Shown here piece after piece: positions 34,841 through 43,241 of a stretch of 50,170 nucleotides of DNA. The stretch comes from CAZJCK01 sp964544635 (GTDB lineage Bacteria; Zixibacteria; MSB-5A5; GN15; FEB-12): contig CAZJCK010000019.1 in the NCBI GenBank assembly GCA_964544635.1, positions 1-50,170 of the forward strand, written 5' to 3'. Below the pieces are notes generated by a model. The model worked only from the letters and a program-made list of their open reading frames with translations. It was not told the DNA's origin and ran no database searches. The translations under genes were made by a program, and so were the position numbers. Numbering within the stretch: position 1 is the first letter of the stretch; each line of letters starts with the position of its first letter.

Positions 34841-35905
34841 TCATCTACGCACTTTAGCGGCGCGGATGGCGTGATAGCGCGACATCACACGCTGGACGTA
34901 TTCCTGGGTCTCCTTAAAGGGCGGAATGCCTCCGTATCTCCTCACATTGCCCGGCCCGGCATTGTAGGCGGCCAGGGCCAGTTCGAGATTGCCGTCGAAG
35001 CGGTCCAGCAGGTCACGCAGATAACGGCTGCCGGCGCGAATATTCTCGGCCGGGTCGAATACGTGTTCCACGCCGTAGTCGGCAGCCGTCGAGTCGATCA
35101 ACTGCATCAGCCCTTTAGCCCCGGCATGCGAAACGGCGTCGGGCTGACCGTTGGATTCGGCCTTTACGACCGAGTAGATCAAGGCGGAATCGAGTTGGGT
35201 CTCCCCTGCCGCTTCGTCAATCAGCTGCCCGAACCGGCTCAGAATGCTGTCCGAGGTGACGGCCCGTCGAATCTGCGCCATATCGCGCAGCGGATTGGGC
35301 GGTGGCGGTTCGTCGGGCAGTGGAATAGTCGGATCCCAGCGCTTCGGCTGGTTTGGCTCGGTCGCTTCGGGCGGTTGCGGTTTGGGCGATGGTGTCGGGC
35401 GAATGCCGACTGCCGGTCGGCCGGTCCGTTCCGGCAGGCCGTTCAATCTCGTATCGGTGTCGATCTTGAGCTCTGGCGCTGGGTTGTCCAACGGTATGTG
35501 CCTGGTGTCGGCCTGAGGTACGCTGAGGGGCTTGATCGATCGCTCGGCCTCCGGGGTATCGGTGCTGTAGGCGGCATCGATCAGCCTTTCCATCTGCTTG
35601 TAAAGGGCGTGGGCCAGCGACCCCGGCTTGCCGTCGGCGATCCCTTTGGCCAGCTCCATGTCGAACATGTCGGTGAAGACGTCCTTGCCCATACCGGAGG
35701 ACAAGCCGGCGACCTGCATATCATTTTTGGGAACGGTCTTGCGCATGGCCGCCATCACCTGGTGGATGAAGAGCGATTCAAATTCTCTCGCCACCTTGGC
35801 GAGGCGTTTCTTCTCCGCCTCCAGACCGTCGCCGGAGCGGTTTTGCAGCGCCTCGAGCGAGGCATTGCCTGGCATCATGGGCATGCTGGGAGCGGAGAGT
35901 GCCAT
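34841..35905 (-). CDS. flgJ: FlgJ-type rod-binding protein with a lytic transglycosylase domain
   Basis: 354 residues in three parts. Residues 30-115 are the FlgJ rod-binding domain (VAREFESLFIHQVMAAMRKT, MGKDVFTDMFDMELAKG). A Pro-rich linker spans about 140-210. Residues 225-345 are an SLT lytic transglycosylase with catalytic E250 (VVKAESNGQPDA), GLMQL and AAYNAGPGNVRRYGG. FlgJ of enteric bacteria carries a GH73 glucosaminidase there instead; this version opens peptidoglycan for the rod with a different enzyme fold. It overlaps flgI by one base (TAATG). Confidence 0.93.
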   Translation of the reverse strand: MALSAPSMPMMPGNASLEALQNRSGDGLEAEKKRLAKVAREFESLFIHQVMAAMRKTVPKNDMQVAGLSSGMGKDVFTDMFDMELAKGIADGKPGSLAHALYKQMERLIDAAYSTDTPEAERSIKPLSVPQADTRHIPLDNPAPELKIDTDTRLNGLPERTGRPAVGIRPTPSPKPQPPEATEPNQPKRWDPTIPLPDEPPPPNPLRDMAQIRRAVTSDSILSRFGQLIDEAAGETQLDSALIYSVVKAESNGQPDAVSHAGAKGLMQLIDSTAADYGVEHVFDPAENIRAGSRYLRDLLDRFDGNLELALAAYNAGPGNVRRYGGIPPFKETQEYVQRVMSRYHAIRAAKVRR

Positions 35906-37041
35906 TACAGGATCACCAGTTCAGAGCGCAGCGCGCCTGCCTGTTTGAGGGCCTGGAAAATTGCAATGATATCGCGCGGCGTGGCGCCGATGCGATTAAG
36001 GGCGTTGGCAATATCGGCCAGAAAGACTGCGCCCTCGAGATGAACCACCCGGGCGGCTTCGTCCTGAACGATGATACGCTGGTCCCGGGTTTCGACAGTC
36101 TGGCCGAGGCTGTACGGTTCCGGCTGCGAGATGACCGGAGTCGACTCGATGTTAACTGTAATGGTACCGTGGGCAATCGCTACCGGTTCGATCTGGACAT
36201 GGCGGCCAGCAACTATGGTGCCGGTCTTTTCGTTGATGACCACCCGGGCCGTGGCATCGGGGACCACTTCCATCTGGCCGATGTCGGAGACAAATTTCAT
36301 ACGGGCGGTCGGATAGCTGAACGAATCGGGAACGATCACCTGCACGGTGCCACCGTCGAGCGGGTAGGCGGTCAGGCCGTAGGTAATGTTGATTCGTTCG
36401 GCGATGCGGTGGGCGGTGGTAACATCGGGATCGTGCAGCGAGAGCACGACCTCGGTCTCGGCGTTCTCCGGCTCGGGAAGGGGGTTGGTGATCTTTCCAC
36501 CGTTGGGTACACGTCCGACGAGGGTATAGTTATTTACGATTCGGTTACCGTCGTCGACCTGGACATTGAAGCCACCGATGGAGATCGGCCCCTGGGCGAT
36601 GGCACGCACCGCACCCGACAGGTCGGACAGCGGTGTCATGAGCAGCGTACCGCCCTGAAGCGAGTTGGCGTCGCCGACCGACGACACGGTAATGTCAAAG
36701 TAGGCACCGCTCGACTGCGACGAGCTGATGCGGGCGGTAACCATGACGGAGGCGACGTTCTTGACCTTAACACGGTCGGCGTCAACCGTCAGACCCATGC
36801 GCTCCATCATGTTGACGAGCGACTGGGTGGTGAACTGCGTCGAGGTACCGTCGCCGGTACCGTCCAGACCGATGACCAGGCCGTAGCCGATCAGTTCGGT
36901 TTCGCTGCGGTTCTGGAACTGAGCCAGGTCCTTAATGCGGACACGGGCGGCATCGGTTGGCAGTGCCAGAATCAGCAGCAGCACCATGATACTTACCATG
37001 ATGCTGGGAATCGAGAGGCGATGTGTGATCATATCAAACAT
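35905..37041 (-). CDS. flgI: Flagellar P-ring protein FlgI
   Basis: 378 residues with a signal peptide (hydrophobic 13-27) followed by the FlgI signature ARVRIKDLAQFQNRSETELI and GYGLVIGLDGTGDG. The C-terminal part has DEAARVVHLEGAVFLADIA and ALNRIGATPRDIIAIFQALK. FlgI polymerises in the peptidoglycan layer around the rod. GGGAGG lies 4 bases before the ATG. The presence of P- and L-ring genes shows a diderm envelope. Confidence 0.97.
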   Translation of the reverse strand: MFDMITHRLSIPSIMVSIMVLLLILALPTDAARVRIKDLAQFQNRSETELIGYGLVIGLDGTGDGTSTQFTTQSLVNMMERMGLTVDADRVKVKNVASVMVTARISSSQSSGAYFDITVSSVGDANSLQGGTLLMTPLSDLSGAVRAIAQGPISIGGFNVQVDDGNRIVNNYTLVGRVPNGGKITNPLPEPENAETEVVLSLHDPDVTTAHRIAERINITYGLTAYPLDGGTVQVIVPDSFSYPTARMKFVSDIGQMEVVPDATARVVINEKTGTIVAGRHVQIEPVAIAHGTITVNIESTPVISQPEPYSLGQTVETRDQRIIVQDEAARVVHLEGAVFLADIANALNRIGATPRDIIAIFQALKQAGALRSELVIL

Positions 37042-37050
37042 AACACCTCC

Positions 37051-37641
37051 CTAAAAAAGCCAGTTAATGAAGCGGGTGACGATACCGGGACGCGCACCGG
37101 TGCTGTTAACACCCTTGCCGGTGTAGCTGATGGTTGCATCGGCGATCAGGTATGATTCGATACTGTTGTCCGGTTTGACATCGCGGCTTCGCACCACGCC
37201 GGTCAGGGCGATCGTCTCTTTCTCCTGGGAGATGCCGATGGTGCGGCTGCCCTCGATGACCAGGTCGCCGTTGGGTTTGACGTCGACGACGGTTACCGAC
37301 ATGCGGGCGCGCAGCGAACCGTTGCGCTGGGTCGAGCCCTTGCCGTCAAAGGTCGACTTGTTCTGGGCATCGGCGCCGAACAGCGGAATGAAGTCGAGCG
37401 GTCCGATACCCGGCCCGCCGGAAGCCTCGGCCTTGGTAGACTTTTCGGTCTTGGTCGTAACGTCGTTCTGGGCGCGGGTGTCTTCGTAGATAAGCACAGT
37501 GAGGATGTCACCGACTTCGTGCGCCTTGATGTCGGTGAAGAGCGACTGGTGCTGACCGAAATCCCCTGAGCCCTTCACCTTGATGGCGAACGGCAGCAAC
37601 AGCAGGATGATCAGTATGATGACAAATTTGGCAGCTTTCAT
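37051..37641 (-). CDS. flgH: Flagellar L-ring protein FlgH lacking a lipobox cysteine
   Basis: The start at MKAAKFVIILI (37641, AGGGA upstream) gives 196 residues. FlgH features are clear: SLFTDIKAHEVGDILTVLI, RMSVTVVDVKPNGDLVIEG, LTGVVRSRDV and a C-terminal ISYTGKG. FlgH forms the L-ring in the outer membrane and is usually a lipoprotein with Cys at its mature N-terminus. The whole protein here contains no cysteine; the N-terminus is a plain hydrophobic segment followed by KVKGSGDFGQH. It must reach the outer membrane without lipidation. Confidence 0.93.
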   Translation of the reverse strand: MKAAKFVIILIILLLLPFAIKVKGSGDFGQHQSLFTDIKAHEVGDILTVLIYEDTRAQNDVTTKTEKSTKAEASGGPGIGPLDFIPLFGADAQNKSTFDGKGSTQRNGSLRARMSVTVVDVKPNGDLVIEGSRTIGISQEKETIALTGVVRSRDVKPDNSIESYLIADATISYTGKGVNSTGARPGIVTRFINWLF

Positions 37642-37669
37642 GGTATCCAATTCCCTTTGACGTGACTGC

Positions 37670-38374
37670 TTACGGGTCGACGGACACGGCCGCGTCGTCC
37701 ACGACGCGTGCCATGATGACCTTGCCTGAAGTTTTATTGCGGATGCGAATGTAATCGCCGGCGGCTCCGGCCTGCATGGCGATGCCGGGGACCGAAACCT
37801 TGAGGGCACCGTCGATATAGACGATGCGCACTTCGCGTCCGATATCGATGTCGGGGATAGCTTCGACATCGCCGGAGGTGATGATCGAGCCTTTCATCAG
37901 GTTGCGGCGGGCGCGGCGGTTGGTCAGTTCGTCGAACGACGTTACCGCTCTCTCACGCAGGTTGGTTACATCCATACGCCGCAGTTCGACGTGCGCTTCG
38001 GTCAGTTCGGTGTGACGGTTAAGCCGGTCGATGGCGATGGCGACATCGGCGTACCGGCGGATATTCATGCGAACCGGCGCCGATTCAATCTCACGGTTGC
38101 CGTCGTACACGGCTGCTTCGACCGTAAACGAGCCGAGCGGTTCCTTCGGTGAGAGCGGCCGCAACTGCAGCTGGTCGGCGGAAACATCGGCCGACTTGAG
38201 ATGGTTGGTCAGGATCTCGATTTCGTACGAGGTGGAGTCGAGTTCGTACATCTCGAACATCTTCTCGACCACCGCGCGGTCGGTAGCCAGGCCGGCGGTG
38301 AGCTGCACGCTGAGCGCAAAGGTGAGAAACAGCAGGATGAGTATGGCACGCCACGTCCGATGTTGCGACTTCAT
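37670..38374 (-). CDS. flgA: P-ring assembly chaperone FlgA
   Basis: 234 residues: signal peptide (9-28), then an N-terminal domain and a C-terminal SAF-type region from about residue 120 (TELTEAHVELRRMDVTNL, NLMKGSIITSGDVEAIPDI, and GDYIRIRNKTSGKVIMARV near the end). FlgA assists FlgI polymerisation in the periplasm. It sits between flgG and flgH, 28 bases from flgH. Confidence 0.92.
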   Translation of the reverse strand: MKSQHRTWRAILILLFLTFALSVQLTAGLATDRAVVEKMFEMYELDSTSYEIEILTNHLKSADVSADQLQLRPLSPKEPLGSFTVEAAVYDGNREIESAPVRMNIRRYADVAIAIDRLNRHTELTEAHVELRRMDVTNLRERAVTSFDELTNRRARRNLMKGSIITSGDVEAIPDIDIGREVRIVYIDGALKVSVPGIAMQAGAAGDYIRIRNKTSGKVIMARVVDDAAVSVDP

Positions 38375-38379
38375 ACTAC

Positions 38380-39168
38380 TTACCTCTTCAGATTATTGGC
38401 GATCTGCGCCATATCGTCGGCGGTCTGGATTGCCTTGGAGTTCATTTCGTAGGCGCGCTGGGCGACGATCATGTTGACCATTTCATCGACCACCTTCACG
38501 TTGGACATTTCCAGGGCGCCCTGGTCGATACTGCCGAGGCCGTTCTGGCCGGGAACATCGACGATCGGGTCACCGGAAGCGGCCGACTCGTGCAGGAGGT
38601 TGCGACCGGTCGCCAGCAAGCCGGCAGGATTGATGAAACGGGTCAGCTCGATCTGGCCGATCTCGGCCGGATCGTCCTGGCCCACCTGCTGCACCTGGAT
38701 GATGCCGTCGCTCGAAACGGAGACCGAGGTGGCATCTTCGGGGATGGTCACTTCCGGCAGCAGGTAGTAGCCGTCGGAATTGACAATGCGACCGTCGGCG
38801 GAGATCTTGAACGATCCGTCGCGGGTATAGCCGATCGAACCGTCGGGCATTTGCACCTGGAAGAAACCGTCGCCGGCAATGGCCAGGTCGAGCGGATTGC
38901 CGGTCAGTTGCAGGTCGCCGGGGGTGTACTGGCGGACGGTTGAGACGGCGCGGGTGCCGTATCCGACCGACAGGCCGACCGGCAGGGTCGAGCCGACAGC
39001 GCTGGCGGCGCCGGGCTGCTTGATATTCTGGTACAGGACATCCTGGAACTCCACCTTCATCTTCTTGAAGCCGGTGGTGTTCAGGTTAGCCAGGTTGTTG
39101 GCGATGGTATCGACATTCATCTGCTGGGCGAGCATGCCGCTGGCCGCTGTGCGCATCGATTTTATCAT
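38380..39168 (-). CDS. flgG: Flagellar distal rod protein FlgG
   Basis: 262 residues, the usual length: MIKSMRTAASGMLAQQMNVD, NNLANLNTTGFKKMKVEFQD, DLAIAGDGFFQVQMPDG, and the C-terminal VKVVDEMVNMIVAQRAYEMNSKAI. FlgG forms the distal rod through the P and L rings. GGAGG lies 5 bases before the ATG. Confidence 0.97.
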   Translation of the reverse strand: MIKSMRTAASGMLAQQMNVDTIANNLANLNTTGFKKMKVEFQDVLYQNIKQPGAASAVGSTLPVGLSVGYGTRAVSTVRQYTPGDLQLTGNPLDLAIAGDGFFQVQMPDGSIGYTRDGSFKISADGRIVNSDGYYLLPEVTIPEDATSVSVSSDGIIQVQQVGQDDPAEIGQIELTRFINPAGLLATGRNLLHESAASGDPIVDVPGQNGLGSIDQGALEMSNVKVVDEMVNMIVAQRAYEMNSKAIQTADDMAQIANNLKR

Positions 39169-39198
39169 GGTGACCTCCTATGTTCGGTCGCTGTTATC

Positions 39199-39933
39199 CT
39201 ATCGTTGACCGCCGGCAACCTTTGACAGCAGTTGACTAAGCGACTGGTCCTGGCTCTCGATCGCCCGGGCATTGGCCTCGTAGGCGCGGAATGAAATGAT
39301 CATCTCGACCATTTCACGGACGGTGTCGACATTGGAGGCTTCGAGGAAGCCCTGCTGAATGGTTGACTGCGGCAGGCGGATCAACTGGGCATCCTTTGGC
39401 AACAGATGCAGCGAACCGCCGGCTTTCGGGAGTTGTGTCAGATCGGGGACTGAGACCGGCACGATACGTCCAACCTGAAATTCGCCGGCCGAGACTTCGC
39501 CGGTGGCGGTGACAGTTATTTTCTCGTTGCCAATCTCGATCGGGCCGCCGTCGCCGAGGACGATGCCGCCGCCGGGGACAGCGAGCAGGCCATTGTTGTC
39601 GACCACAAACGAGCCGGAGCGGGTCAGGGCGCGGTCGCCGTTGGGCAGCTGGATCATGAAGAAACCGTCACCGTCAATCGCCAGGTTGAGCGGATTGCCG
39701 GTACGGTCAAAACTGCCCTGCTGGTAATCGGTGAACTGCTCGACCTCGATCGGCTGCTGCCAGTCGGACCGCTTGACCTGGTGCCTGGCTTCGGCGCGTG
39801 ACAACTCCTTGACGAAGATGTCGCTCTTCTTGTAGCCCGGCGTCGACGTGTTGGCCAGATTGTTGGCCGTAGCCTCCTGCTTGCGCTGGTGTGGCAGCAT
39901 GCCGGAAGCAGATGTATAGAGTCCCTTTATCAT
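39199..39933 (-). CDS. flgF: Flagellar proximal rod protein FlgF
   Basis: 244 residues with the rod/hook family ends: IKGLYTSASGMLPHQRKQ, NNLANTSTPGYKKSDIF, NLAIDGDGFFMIQLPNG, and the C-terminal TVREMVEMIISFRAYEANA. It is closely related to, and directly before, FlgG, so it is FlgF. The start has GGAGG 6 bases upstream, and the operon begins at a sigma-54-type promoter immediately before it. Confidence 0.92.
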   Translation of the reverse strand: MIKGLYTSASGMLPHQRKQEATANNLANTSTPGYKKSDIFVKELSRAEARHQVKRSDWQQPIEVEQFTDYQQGSFDRTGNPLNLAIDGDGFFMIQLPNGDRALTRSGSFVVDNNGLLAVPGGGIVLGDGGPIEIGNEKITVTATGEVSAGEFQVGRIVPVSVPDLTQLPKAGGSLHLLPKDAQLIRLPQSTIQQGFLEASNVDTVREMVEMIISFRAYEANARAIESQDQSLSQLLSKVAGGQR

Positions 39934-39954
39934 AGTTTCCTCCGCTGAACCGAG

Positions 39955-39970
39955 AGCAGGCGTCGTGCCG
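39955..39970 (-). promoter_or_regulatory. Candidate sigma-54 promoter for the flgF operon
   Basis: On the minus strand GGCACG-ACGCC-TGCT, with GG and GC exactly 10 bases apart, against the consensus TGGCACG-N4-TTGCW. The predicted start falls only about 10 bases before the flgF ATG, so the leader is very short. Confidence 0.65.
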
Positions 39971-40110
39971 ACACTTGCGCTGCAGCCGTAAGGAATTGCA
40001 GGACTTTATCTTACAGAGAAGGTCGAGGGGTCAGCCGACACTCTTTTTCATGCCTCGGCGGAAGATCTTTCGGTTGTCGTGGGGAAGAGTTTTCTGGGCG
40101 AATGGTTGGG

Positions 40111-40317
40111 TCAGCGCCCGTCGTCGTGCTTTTGCCTGGTGCGGAGGATGAGTTGATCCATGGCAGCGTCGAAGCTGGCTTTGCTGTAATACTCGCCGTT
40201 CGACTTTTGATACAGCGGACAATCAGTCTTGTATCCAAAGCACTGGAGTTCTTCGGCCAGGTAGCAGGATTTGATGTATGCGCAGCGCACCACCGGGGTG
40301 AACGTTTTCTCTTTCAT
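40111..40317 (-). CDS. Small Cys-rich protein of unknown function
   Basis: About 68 residues from MKEKTFTPVV (ATG 40317; an upstream GTG at 40368 would add 17). Four cysteines in C-x6-C and C-x6-C arrangement (VRCAYIKSCYLAE, then LQCFGYKTDCPLY) could bind one zinc ion. No signal peptide. I do not recognise the family. It lies between the flgF promoter and the divergent secreted dockerin-like gene. The Cys spacing and the compact aromatic core argue that it is a real gene, but its ribosome-binding site is weak. Confidence 0.55.
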   Translation of the reverse strand: MKEKTFTPVVRCAYIKSCYLAEELQCFGYKTDCPLYQKSNGEYYSKASFDAAMDQLILRTRQKHDDGR

Positions 40318-40595
40318 ATCAGTCTTTATCGGCAGTGACTGGTAAAAGATGAGGCGAGAGGAGTTCACAGTCGATGCGCAAGCGCCTGCACAGTGGAGGT
40401 ATGAATGGCAGAAATGATTTGCCAGCCGGGCGGCCCGAGTGTATATTCAAAGTGGTCTAACCATTGAGTCGAAAGGCACTTAGATAAGTCTCACCAGCTA
40501 AAGCGGGGTGGTCGGAGATTGAACAACCGGCTGCCTGATGCGCGCATAACATTTGCTGTTATTGTCCACCAAAGAAACTTGATGGGACCTTCTGT

Positions 40596-41345
40596 ATGCA
40601 TATGAAATCCATCCTTCCAATTACACTGGCGCTGGCTTTGGTAGCGTTGACGGCCGTTGACGGTCGGGCACAGGATATTGGCGTCCCCGATACGATTAGC
40701 GTTGATTCTATCCTGGTGCGGAGTGGCGGCTCTCATGCCGTACCGATCAATTTCGCCAACGACCAGTCGGTGTCGGGATTCGAAATAACGATCGACCTGG
40801 TTGATTCGCGTCTTGCGGTCGATTCGTTCGCCTTCAGTGGCGGACGGGTAGCCTACCTGAATACCCGTGGGTATTACACCAGCGGCACCAATGTAAGCAT
40901 CTGGGGTATCGTGCTGGCTGAACAGTTGATTGCCCCCGGCTCGGGCCTGCTGGGGCGGTTGTACGTGTCGGTGCCGGCCGATGTTGATACGTTCGCGGTT
41001 GTCCTTGATTCCAACAGTTATTTTGACAACGGCGCCCTGCACACCACCTTCTTCTCCAGCGAGGATGCCGAAATCTACTATCCGGTGTTTGAAGCCGGCA
41101 TGCTCGACATTCGTGTCGGCGGGTGTTGCTTTGGCCTGCGCGGCGATGTCGACGGCGACGGCCAGGAAGATCCGGGACCGGTCGACCTGGCGACACTGGT
41201 CGACTTTCTCTTCCAGACGCCGCCTGATCTGGCCTGTCCGGAAGAAGCTGACATTAATGGCGACGGAGAGGTCGGTCCGCTCGACCTGGCGACACTGGTT
41301 GATTACCTGTTTGCAGGAATCGGCTCGATGATACCCTGTCCGTAA
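40596..41345 (+). CDS. Secreted cohesin-like/dockerin-like protein
   Basis: 249 residues: signal peptide (1-25, cut near GRAQD), a beta-rich cohesin-like domain (about 28-170; AVPINFANDQSVSGFEIT, GLLGRLYVSVPADVDTFAV), then two dockerin-type calcium loops, GDVDGDGQEDPGPVDLATL and ADINGDGEVGPLDLATL, each followed by VD-(F/Y)-LF. Four Cys (CC, C, C) flank the loops. Proteins with this terminal pair are abundant in Zixibacteria and relatives, where they are not cellulosomal. Extracellular; possibly self-associating through its two modules. It is the only plus-strand gene in the flagellar block and ends in a strong terminator. Confidence 0.85.
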   Translation: MHMKSILPITLALALVALTAVDGRAQDIGVPDTISVDSILVRSGGSHAVPINFANDQSVSGFEITIDLVDSRLAVDSFAFSGGRVAYLNTRGYYTSGTNVSIWGIVLAEQLIAPGSGLLGRLYVSVPADVDTFAVVLDSNSYFDNGALHTTFFSSEDAEIYYPVFEAGMLDIRVGGCCFGLRGDVDGDGQEDPGPVDLATLVDFLFQTPPDLACPEEADINGDGEVGPLDLATLVDYLFAGIGSMIPCP

Positions 41346-41370
41346 TTTCGGACGACAGACCAAATCAAAG

Positions 41371-41397
41371 AAAGGCGCTTCACGATGAAGCGCCTTT
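41371..41397. terminator. Strong intrinsic terminator after the dockerin-like gene, facing fliJ
   Basis: A 12-bp perfect stem, AAAGGCGCTTCA / TGAAGCGCCTTT, with a 3-base loop, followed on the plus strand by TCTTTTTTC. On the minus strand, where the flgB-fliJ transcript ends, it is followed by CTTTGATTT, so it probably works in both directions. Confidence 0.9.
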
Positions 41398-41421
41398 TCT
41401 TTTTTCAGAGGAAGGGGAATG

Positions 41422-41871
41422 TCAGCTTTTCTGCAGTCGACGATAGGTGACGGCCGCCGTTTCATCGGTCTCTTTCTGTTCGAGGGCGGCAGCATCCCGG
41501 TGGAAGCGATCCTGCTGTATCTCTTTGAGCTTCTCGAATTTCTTGCGTTCCCGTGAGGCCGCGATCAGTTCACGGCGTTTCGTCTCGGCATCGCGCCTGA
41601 GTACACCCAGAACCTGGTGGCCGGTTAACTGGTCGGTCTTGAGTTTACGAAAGTATCGGGCGTACGACTGCAGGATGGTGGTCGAGAGGGGTCCCTGGAG
41701 GGCGCCGCGCTGGCGGTCGACCAGGTTCTGGTGTGTCTTTGATACCTGTTCGTTTTCCAATTCCTGGCGCCGCACCTTTTCATACGCCGCGGAGTAACTC
41801 CTCTGTTTCTGGTTCTCCTCGTGTTGCCGGAGTTTCAAGAGCGGCTCGAGACGGAACGAAAACTTCTTCAT
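41422..41871 (-). CDS. fliJ: Flagellar export protein FliJ
   Basis: 149 residues, nearly all coiled coil, starting MKKFSFRLEPLLKLRQHEE, the FliJ hallmark. FliJ is the stalk-like subunit in the FliI ATPase ring and helps couple export to the proton gradient. Its ATG overlaps the fliI stop (ATGA). It is the last gene before a terminator. Confidence 0.92.
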   Translation of the reverse strand: MKKFSFRLEPLLKLRQHEENQKQRSYSAAYEKVRRQELENEQVSKTHQNLVDRQRGALQGPLSTTILQSYARYFRKLKTDQLTGHQVLGVLRRDAETKRRELIAASRERKKFEKLKEIQQDRFHRDAAALEQKETDETAAVTYRRLQKS

Positions 41872-43241
41872 GCGCCAACCTCAGCCTCTGCCCTGTTCCG
41901 TTCGTTCGGTTCCGCCGCCGTGTCCGGCTTGTCGAGGAGTTGCTTGAGTTCGCGGACCGACACTTCATGATCGATCGTTTCGGTGATGCCCTGCCGGAAG
42001 AACCGATTCAGCGGGTCATACTTTTCGACGGCGCGGTCGATGCGGGGATTCGACCCCTTGACATAGGCGCCGATGTTAATCAGGTCTTCGGCCTCGCGGT
42101 AGGTGGCATACAGCTCGCGGACCTCGGCGGCCAGCTCGATCTCTTCGGGCGTAGACACATCTTTCATCAGACGGCTGATCGAATCGAGGATGTCGACTGC
42201 CGGGTACTGGTTCCGGGCGGCGAGACGCCGTGACAGGGTAACGTGACCGTCGAGGATGGAGCGGACGGCGTCGGAGATCGGTTCGTTGAAATCATCCCCC
42301 TCGACGAGCACGCTGTAGAAACCGGTAATGGAGCCGTGTTCGGCCTGGCCGGCGCGCTCCAGGAGGCGCGGCAGGAGGGCGAAGACCGACGGCGTGTAGC
42401 CTTTGGTTGTCGGCGGTTCGCCGACGGCGATACCGATCTCGCGTTGGGCCATGGCGATACGGGTCAGTGAGTCCATGAGCAGCATGACGTTCATACCCTG
42501 GTCACGGAAATACTCGGCGATGGTGGTGGCGACAAGTGCCCCCTTGATGCGGATAAGCGCCGGTTGGTCGGAGGTGACGGCGACGACGACCGAGTTCTTC
42601 ATGCCTTCAGGACCGAGATCCCGTTCAATGAACTCTCGTACTTCTCTCCCCCGCTCGCCGACAAGGGCCACAACGTTGACATCGGACGAGGCATTGCGCG
42701 CCATCATGCCCATGGTGACGGACTTGCCGACGCCGGACCCAGAGAAAACGCCGAGGCGCTGGCCGCGGCCGGCGGTCGCGGTCATGTCGATAACTTTAAT
42801 TCCGGTGCGCAGCGGCTCGGAGATACGGGTGCGCGACAGCGCCGCGACCGGTTCGTTGTGCACCGGGCGGCTGGTAGTCGATTGGATCGCACCCTTACCA
42901 TCGATCGGTTGCCCCAAACCGCCGACCACGCGCCCGATCAGTTCCTTGCCGACAGGTACGCGGAGCTGCTGCGACGCTGACGTCACGATGGCGCCGGGGG
43001 TGATGCCGGAGATGGGACCGAGCGGCATGAGAAGGATACGGTCGTCGCGGAAACCGACAACTTCAGCTTTGATCGATGACTCGGTATCACGGTTCTCGAT
43101 GGTGCACACTCGTCCGATAGAGACCGATGGTCCGGCTGATTCGATCACCAGGCCGATCACCTGGGTAACCCGACCGAACTGCTGCACCGGGCTGCACTGG
43201 GCGATGCGCTCGGCGTACGAATCGTAGGGAAGCATACTCAC
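41868..43241 (-). CDS. fliI: Flagellar export ATPase FliI
   Basis: 457 residues. Walker A SGSGVGKS at 167-174, ALVGERGREVREFIERDLG, the Walker B region VMLLMDSLTRIAMAQREIG, and GEPPTTKGYTPSVFALLPRL, all typical of type III export ATPases. FliI energises delivery of substrates to the export gate. The start is GTG at 43241, with CGGAGA 8 bases upstream, and it overlaps the fliH stop by 4 bases (GTGA). Confidence 0.97.
   Translation of the reverse strand: MSMLPYDSYAERIAQCSPVQQFGRVTQVIGLVIESAGPSVSIGRVCTIENRDTESSIKAEVVGFRDDRILLMPLGPISGITPGAIVTSASQQLRVPVGKELIGRVVGGLGQPIDGKGAIQSTTSRPVHNEPVAALSRTRISEPLRTGIKVIDMTATAGRGQRLGVFSGSGVGKSVTMGMMARNASSDVNVVALVGERGREVREFIERDLGPEGMKNSVVVAVTSDQPALIRIKGALVATTIAEYFRDQGMNVMLLMDSLTRIAMAQREIGIAVGEPPTTKGYTPSVFALLPRLLERAGQAEHGSITGFYSVLVEGDDFNEPISDAVRSILDGHVTLSRRLAARNQYPAVDILDSISRLMKDVSTPEEIELAAEVRELYATYREAEDLINIGAYVKGSNPRIDRAVEKYDPLNRFFRQGITETIDHEVSVRELKQLLDKPDTAAEPNERNRAEAEVGA

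Noticed and set aside
34871..37155. Two long overlapping plus-strand frames (390 and 418 codons)
   Set aside because: They are shadows of flgJ and flgI, both certain from motifs.
40491..41495. A 334-codon minus-strand frame
   Set aside because: It is antisense to the dockerin-like gene, which has a signal peptide, calcium loops and a terminator on the plus strand.
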